Assembly (NCBI GenBank): GCA_046156035.1
Contig: JBJXEW010000056.1
Span: 62,001-126,000, forward strand
Direction: 5' to 3'
Length of the DNA stretch: 64,000 bases
Origin: JAEUIX01 sp046156035
GTDB lineage: Bacteria; Planctomycetota; Phycisphaerae; Phycisphaerales; UBA1924
The notes beneath the pieces are model-generated. The model had not been told where the DNA came from. It was given only the letters and a program-made list of their open reading frames with translations, and ran no database searches. Numbering within the stretch: the first letter of the stretch is position 1; the number at the start of each line of letters is the position of its first letter. Made by a program: the position numbers and the translations under genes. Shown here piece by piece: positions 60,158 through 64,000 of the stretch.

Positions 60158-61741
60158 CTATTTGGGTGCCGCGCCGACGGTGAGGGCCACCTTCGGTTCG
60201 CGGCTCGCCTGCTGGTGCATCTTGCGGGCCCGATGCTCGGACCAGTCGCTCACGGCGATGTCGGGCGGGAGCGTGCCGTCGGCGCGCGGGTTGGTCTGGC
60301 TGCGCAGGATGTCGTAGGTGTTGTTGCGCTGGGCCGGCACAAAGCCCGCATCGCGTACAAGGCGGCAGAGCACGGCCTCGTCAAGGCAGTACGTCGTGCC
60401 GGCGGATGACACCACGTTCTCCTCCATCATCACGCTGCCCATGTCGTTTGCGCCGAAGGCCAGGCCCACCTGCCCGATGTGCGGGCCCATGGTGACCCAC
60501 GAGGAGCCGATGGAGTAGATGTTGTCGAGGAACAGCCGCGAGAGGGCCTGGGTGCGGAGGTAGTCGCTCGCGCTGGACATGCGGACGCGCTTGCCGAAGA
60601 GGTGGGCCGTGGGGAACGCGCCCCGGTCCATCGCGTCGTAGTCGAAGAGGTCGGCGGCACGGGTGCCCATCGGAACGGGAGTGCCGAGCCCTCCCTGACG
60701 GTCGGGCTGCATGTCGGGCTGCATGCCGGGCTGCATGTCGGTACCGTCGCGGCCCCAGTTCCACGCGCGCGCCACCGCATCGCCGGGGAACTCGCGGTCG
60801 AGTTCGGTCTCGTCCGCGCCCCAGTCGGGCACGCGGCCCAGGGGCGTGTTCTCGCGTTGAAAGGGCCACGAGATGAACGCCGCGTAGTGGCCGCGGCCCT
60901 CGCGCAGGGCCCGGTCTTGCCATTGGCGCACCAGGTGCATGTGGTGCACACGGTCGGCGTGACCTTCGATGTGGCCGAACATCATCGTGGCGCTGGTGGA
61001 CATGCCCAGGGTGTGGGCGACGTACATGCAGGTGAGCCAGGCGTCCGCGTCGCACTTGCCCAGGCCGATTTTGCGGCGCGGCCCCGGCGCGAAGATCTCG
61101 CCGCCGCCGCCGGGCAGGCTGTCCAGCCCCGCATCGCGCAGCCGCACCATCACCCAGCGAATCTTCTCTTCGAGTGTGGAGCCCGGCGGGTCGAAGAAGT
61201 GCACGAACTCGATGAACTCCGGCGGGCTGAAGGCGTGCACGTGGATGTGCGGGAACTTGGACTTGATCGACCGCAGCAGGGTGAGGTACCACTCCAGCGG
61301 CAGGGCGGGGTTCATGCCCCCCTGCATAAGGATCTGCGTGCCGCCGATCGCCGAGAGTTCGGCGATCTTGTCGTGGATCGCCTCGTGGCTGAGCGTGTAG
61401 GCGTCGGCCTCATCGCCGTCGCGCCGGAAGGCGCAGAAGGTGCAGCGGGCGTTGCAGACGTTCGTGTAGTTGATGTTGCGGTCGATGATGTAGGTGCGCA
61501 GCGTGTCGCCGTGGATGGCGCGGCAGCGGCGGTCGGCAAGGCGGCCCAGTTCGTGCAGGTCCAGGCCCCTGAAGACTTCGAGCCCCTGCTCGGGCGTGAG
61601 GCGAGCGTGGCCCAAGGCCACGGCGTGGAGCAGGCCGGCATCCATGCCGCTGAGCGTGGGGTGCTCGCGTGGCACCGCGGCTTCCACATGCTGAGGGAGC
61701 GGGGCGGGCGCGTGGAAGTTTGTGGCCGGCGCGGCGGGCAT
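60158..61741 (-). CDS. mqnC: Cyclic dehypoxanthinyl futalosine synthase, radical SAM, with repeat insert
   Basis: 527 residues; the family is ~370-400. CxxxCxxC is CNARCTFC (C96, C100, C103) in NYTNVCNARCTFCAF. Other signature pieces: LMQGGMNPALPLEWY, FSPPEFIEF, LPGGGGEIF and TSATMMFGHIEGHADRV. It cyclises dehypoxanthinyl futalosine in menaquinone synthesis. Residues ~334-352 (MQPG/MQPD units and DRQGGLGTPVP) come from the 12-bp tandem plus the 24-bp dispersed repeat. Start ATG 61741 is chosen because the open frame beyond has no MqnC similarity. Confidence 0.92.
   Translation of the reverse strand: MPAAPATNFHAPAPLPQHVEAAVPREHPTLSGMDAGLLHAVALGHARLTPEQGLEVFRGLDLHELGRLADRRCRAIHGDTLRTYIIDRNINYTNVCNARCTFCAFRRDGDEADAYTLSHEAIHDKIAELSAIGGTQILMQGGMNPALPLEWYLTLLRSIKSKFPHIHVHAFSPPEFIEFVHFFDPPGSTLEEKIRWVMVRLRDAGLDSLPGGGGEIFAPGPRRKIGLGKCDADAWLTCMYVAHTLGMSTSATMMFGHIEGHADRVHHMHLVRQWQDRALREGRGHYAAFISWPFQRENTPLGRVPDWGADETELDREFPGDAVARAWNWGRDGTDMQPGMQPDMQPDRQGGLGTPVPMGTRAADLFDYDAMDRGAFPTAHLFGKRVRMSSASDYLRTQALSRLFLDNIYSIGSSWVTMGPHIGQVGLAFGANDMGSVMMEENVVSSAGTTYCLDEAVLCRLVRDAGFVPAQRNNTYDILRSQTNPRADGTLPPDIAVSDWSEHRARKMHQQASREPKVALTVGAAPK
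60687..60741. repeat. 24-bp dispersed repeat plus 12-bp tandem inside mqnC
   Basis: 60687-60710 is the inverse of 30218-30241 (23 of 24). It overlaps three tandem 12-mers GTCGGGCTGCAT (60701, 60713, 60725, one base changed in the third) and a partial fourth. In frame: encodes MQPD/MQPG repeats. Confidence 0.9.
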
Positions 61742-61859
61742 GCGTGGCGGATCGTATGGCGACGCGGGACCGAGGTCAGCAACCCAGGGCGAACCCGAAG
61801 ATGGGCCCGTGCTGGATGATGTCCCAGCGGAACTGCGCGGGACCGTGCCGCAACGGGCC

Positions 61860-62390
61860 TCACCTGGGCTGGCCCACCACGGGCATCTCGGAGGCGATGT
61901 TGAGGTCCACAAACAGCGCGATCTGGTGCTCGGTCTGCAGGAACTGCGCGGCCCGGATCGGCGACACCGCCGCGCTGATCTCCCCGTGATACTTCTTCCA
62001 CAGGTCCAGCCGGTCCTGCACCACCGTCAACCACTTACTGGCGATGTCCGCGGCGGCCGCGTCGGTGAGCCCCGTGCCCGCGCTCTTGGCGACAAACTCG
62101 CGGATCAGCACCACGCGGCGGTCATCCACGCGGCCCAACTCGACCTCGTAGCGCTTGTACACCGGCCAGAACTTCTCCGCCTCCGCCGCAGTCAGTTGCA
62201 TCACCTGGTTCAGCGTGCGAACCTTGGTCCCGTTCAGGTCCGACCGGAACATGTCGAGCACGCTCCGCAGGTTGTCAGAGGGCGCAGTCGCGGAATCGGG
62301 AGCGGGGGGGGCGGCGGGCTGTGCGCCCGATGCGACCAGCAGTGCGAGCGAGCCGGCGAGGGCGGCGACAGCAGCGAGCCTGAGATTCAT
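61860..62390 (-). CDS. Small exported helical protein, Spy/LTXXQ-like
   Basis: 176 residues. Signal peptide ~1-23 (LAGSLALLVASGAQP). The mature part is helical with MQLTAAEAEKFWPVYKRYEV, a pattern like the LTXXQ motif proteins of the Spy family, which bind unfolded proteins in the periplasm. Similarity is limited, so the role is tentative. It lies 36 bp downstream of the SYLF gene on the same strand. Confidence 0.65.
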   Translation of the reverse strand: MNLRLAAVAALAGSLALLVASGAQPAAPPAPDSATAPSDNLRSVLDMFRSDLNGTKVRTLNQVMQLTAAEAEKFWPVYKRYEVELGRVDDRRVVLIREFVAKSAGTGLTDAAAADIASKWLTVVQDRLDLWKKYHGEISAAVSPIRAAQFLQTEHQIALFVDLNIASEMPVVGQPR

Positions 62391-62426
62391 GCGATGGTCC
62401 TTTGGTTCCACGTGGTGCGTGCGGGA

Positions 62427-63239
62427 TCAGTTCAGTTCCGAGTCTTTCCAGTACTTGGTGCCGGAGACGGTGGCCTGGAGCGAGATGCCGCTCTTGGTGA
62501 ACTGGTAGATCTCCATCGGGCCGCTGGTCGCGGCGGTGGCGGCGGTCTTCGACGCGGCATCGGTGCCCGCGGAGGCGTCGCTGGACGCGCCCCCCTTCAC
62601 GGTGCCGTCCTTGACATCCACGTTGGCCTTGGCGGTCTGGCTGGCGGATACACCCTTGTTGTCGATCTTGGCCGAGGCATCGGCCCCGCCGCCGAACTGC
62701 CACCCCTGCTCCACAAACGTCTTCATGACCGCGGCGTCGTTGAAGATGAAGATCACGCGCAGGTCGGTCACGCCCACACCAACGCCCCCGCCCAGCGAGC
62801 CCACGCGCATGTACGTCTTCTTGCCCGTGGCCTGATCCACCAGCACGCCGTAGCCGTTGCCGGAGGCAAGGAGCAGCAGGTTCACCTCGGTCTTGCTGAA
62901 CGTGGCGTAGCCGGCGGCCTTCTTCATCCGCTCCTTGATCTCCGGCTTGATGCCGTACAACTCCGTCAGCATGGCGTCGCGCTCTTTCTCGACCGCCGCC
63001 CGCTTCTTGTCCACGGTGTCCCCCTTGGGCCCGAAGATGTCCAGCGAGTTCGCCAGCGCGGCGCCCGTGCCCACGAAACCGCAGAGCAGGCCGAGGGCGA
63101 CGAGCGCCGACACACCTGCTCGCCGGGTGCCGCGTGAACGCCCGCCCGCGCTTCGGATCGGCCGGGCGGCGGTGGGAGGGGCGGCTGCGGGGGCGAGGCG
63201 ATGAGAAGGGGAACAAGAATGGCAGGGCTGAAGTTCCAT
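62427..63239 (-). CDS. SYLF/Ysc84-domain lipid-binding protein, exported
   Basis: 270 residues. An N-terminal ~60-residue basic then hydrophobic leader (signal anchor ~43-60). SYLF domain: MKKAAGYATFSKTEVNLLLL, SGNGYGVLVDQATGKKTYMRVG, SLGGGVGVGVTDLRVIFIFND and GWQFGGGADASAKIDNK. A Ser/Thr/Ala-rich insert (~205-240) precedes the C-terminal IYQFTKSGISLQATVSGTKYWKD. SYLF proteins bind phosphoinositides in eukaryotes; the bacterial function is unclear. GAAGGA site 10 nt before the ATG. Confidence 0.88.
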   Translation of the reverse strand: MELQPCHSCSPSHRLAPAAAPPTAARPIRSAGGRSRGTRRAGVSALVALGLLCGFVGTGAALANSLDIFGPKGDTVDKKRAAVEKERDAMLTELYGIKPEIKERMKKAAGYATFSKTEVNLLLLASGNGYGVLVDQATGKKTYMRVGSLGGGVGVGVTDLRVIFIFNDAAVMKTFVEQGWQFGGGADASAKIDNKGVSASQTAKANVDVKDGTVKGGASSDASAGTDAASKTAATAATSGPMEIYQFTKSGISLQATVSGTKYWKDSELN

Positions 63240-63343
63240 GCTCGGTGTCCTTCGAGGTGGAGCGCGGGCGGGGGCGCGGCGTGTACGTTCGCCACGGTGA
63301 CCCGGAGTCTACCAGAGCCGGCCGGTCCGTGCCACGCCGCTGA

Positions 63344-64000
63344 TCAAGACGGGTCCGCGTCACCGAGGAGCGTGCCGGCCAGGATCGCTCGGGCGTGCTG
63401 GCGGGCCCGTTGAACCTCCGGATCGTCGGCGATACCCGCTTCGCCGAGCCCGCGGCAGAGCATCTCCACCAGACCCGCCAGCGCGGTGCGATCCATCCTC
63501 GGCGTGCTTGCCTTCGTCTCGCGGAACGCCGCGAGCGTGAGGTTGATCGCGGTGGCGCGCTCGCTCTCGCCCCCGGCCACGATCGCGCTGCTCAGCAGTT
63601 GCCACGCGCGGTCCACGTGCGCGGGGTCCGGCTGCACGGTGGCCAGGTTGATGTACGTCTGCACGGCCGCGATGCGCACGTGGGGCGGCACGCGGCCTGC
63701 GGGGAACGCCGCCACCACGTCTTCGACGAGCGTGCGGGCCATGTCGAAATGGCGCTGCGCCTCGGGCCTGTTGCGCATGGTGTCGCGCAAGTGCTCCCCC
63801 AGCCGCGCGTGCGCCCGCACGCGGAGGATGACCGGCTCCCACTCGCCCACCTTGGCTCGCGCGACCTCCTGGTAGATGCCCAGGGCCGTCTCCAGGCGGC
63901 CGCGGGCCGCCTCCGCGGCCTCGGGCCCGTCGCCCACAAACTTTGCCGTCGCGCTCAGCAGCAGGGCGTTGGCGTAGTCTTGCTTGAGCCCCAGATCACC
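63344..64000 (-). CDS. TPR-type helical repeat protein, N-terminus beyond window
   Basis: The open frame reaches the right edge (no in-frame stop or needed start seen); ~218 residues are visible. Degenerate TPR-like helices: GLKQDYANALLLSATAKFVG, ALGIYQEVARAKVGEWEPVI, VLRVRAHARLGEHLRDT, AQRHFDMARTLVEDVVAAFP. Likely the C-terminal part of a TPR protein, possibly a Ser/Thr-kinase-associated one as is common in planctomycetes, but nothing here proves that. A GTG at 63937 could be an internal start only. Confidence 0.6.
   Translation of the reverse strand, partial: GDLGLKQDYANALLLSATAKFVGDGPEAAEAARGRLETALGIYQEVARAKVGEWEPVILRVRAHARLGEHLRDTMRNRPEAQRHFDMARTLVEDVVAAFPAGRVPPHVRIAAVQTYINLATVQPDPAHVDRAWQLLSSAIVAGGESERATAINLTLAAFRETKASTPRMDRTALAGLVEMLCRGLGEAGIADDPEVQRARQHARAILAGTLLGDADPS

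Noticed and set aside
1..64000. tRNA or rRNA genes
   Set aside because: I scanned the intergenic gaps for cloverleaf or rRNA-like sequence and saw none; a covariance search would be needed to be certain.

Overview
This 64 kb window is a very GC-rich, tightly packed bacterial chromosome segment with about 51 genes on both strands. I infer a heterotrophic planctomycete, most likely of the Phycisphaerae. The reasons are a PEP-CTERM-like exported protein, zinc-ribbon membrane proteins of the 'CxxCGYDLxGL...CPECG' type, menaquinone synthesis by the futalosine route (mqnE and mqnC), an O-GlcNAc-transferase-like protein, many TAT or Sec exported hydrolases, and short word-like tandem repeats scattered in and between genes. 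No rRNA, tRNA, phage, IS element or CRISPR array was recognised.

Layout. 0-6 kb: the 3' end of a secretin/STN-like gene, then a minus-strand pair of gcvP and a TPR/GT41 glycosyltransferase. 6-11 kb: secreted M28 peptidase, aroA and mnmA. 11-16 kb: minus-strand operon ribF, DHH phosphoesterase, DNA methylase, FkbM methyltransferase, followed by a cNMP-binding/DUF1003 protein; successive operon genes overlap by 4 nt. 16-24 kb: putA and a sugar ABC transporter (permease, binding protein, ATPase). 24-31 kb: M16 protease, EF-P, shikimate kinase, rhomboid, citrate synthase and small genes. 31-36 kb: C26 amidotransferase, zinc-ribbon protein, PEP-CTERM-like protein, tyrS, SpoIIE phosphatase. 36-38 kb: arsR-arsM with a clear promoter. 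38-47 kb: MscS channel, a B12-binding/MeaB GTPase fusion, a GT-C-like membrane protein, queuosine-precursor transporter, MFS transporter and an RlaP-like nucleotidyltransferase. 47-54.4 kb: mqnE and a kynurenine operon (ROK kinase, 3-HAO, ACMSD, kynureninase, KMO). 54.4-55.5 kb: a repeat island around an unknown ORF. 55.5-59 kb: a methionine/threonine operon (trans-sulfuration enzyme plus aspartokinase-homoserine dehydrogenase) behind a SAM-type riboswitch. 59-64 kb: TAT-exported metallo-beta-lactamase fold protein, mqnC, two exported small proteins and a partial TPR gene.

How it fits together. The window supports amino-acid turnover (glycine cleavage, proline oxidation, tryptophan/kynurenine degradation, secreted peptidases) feeding a respiratory chain that uses menaquinone and FAD (ribF, mqnE, mqnC, gltA), alongside aromatic and aspartate-family biosynthesis.

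The most unusual feature is a set of short repeat families (7- to 24-mers, many able to form hairpins or carrying G runs). They sit in intergenic gaps and also, in frame, inside conserved enzymes: mqnE (a perfect 29-bp inverted repeat), mqnC, putA (three inserts), and the C-terminal ends of the trans-sulfuration enzyme and of the aspartokinase-homoserine dehydrogenase. The strongest regulatory find is the SAM riboswitch-like leader, followed by a hairpin that holds the ribosome binding site in its loop.
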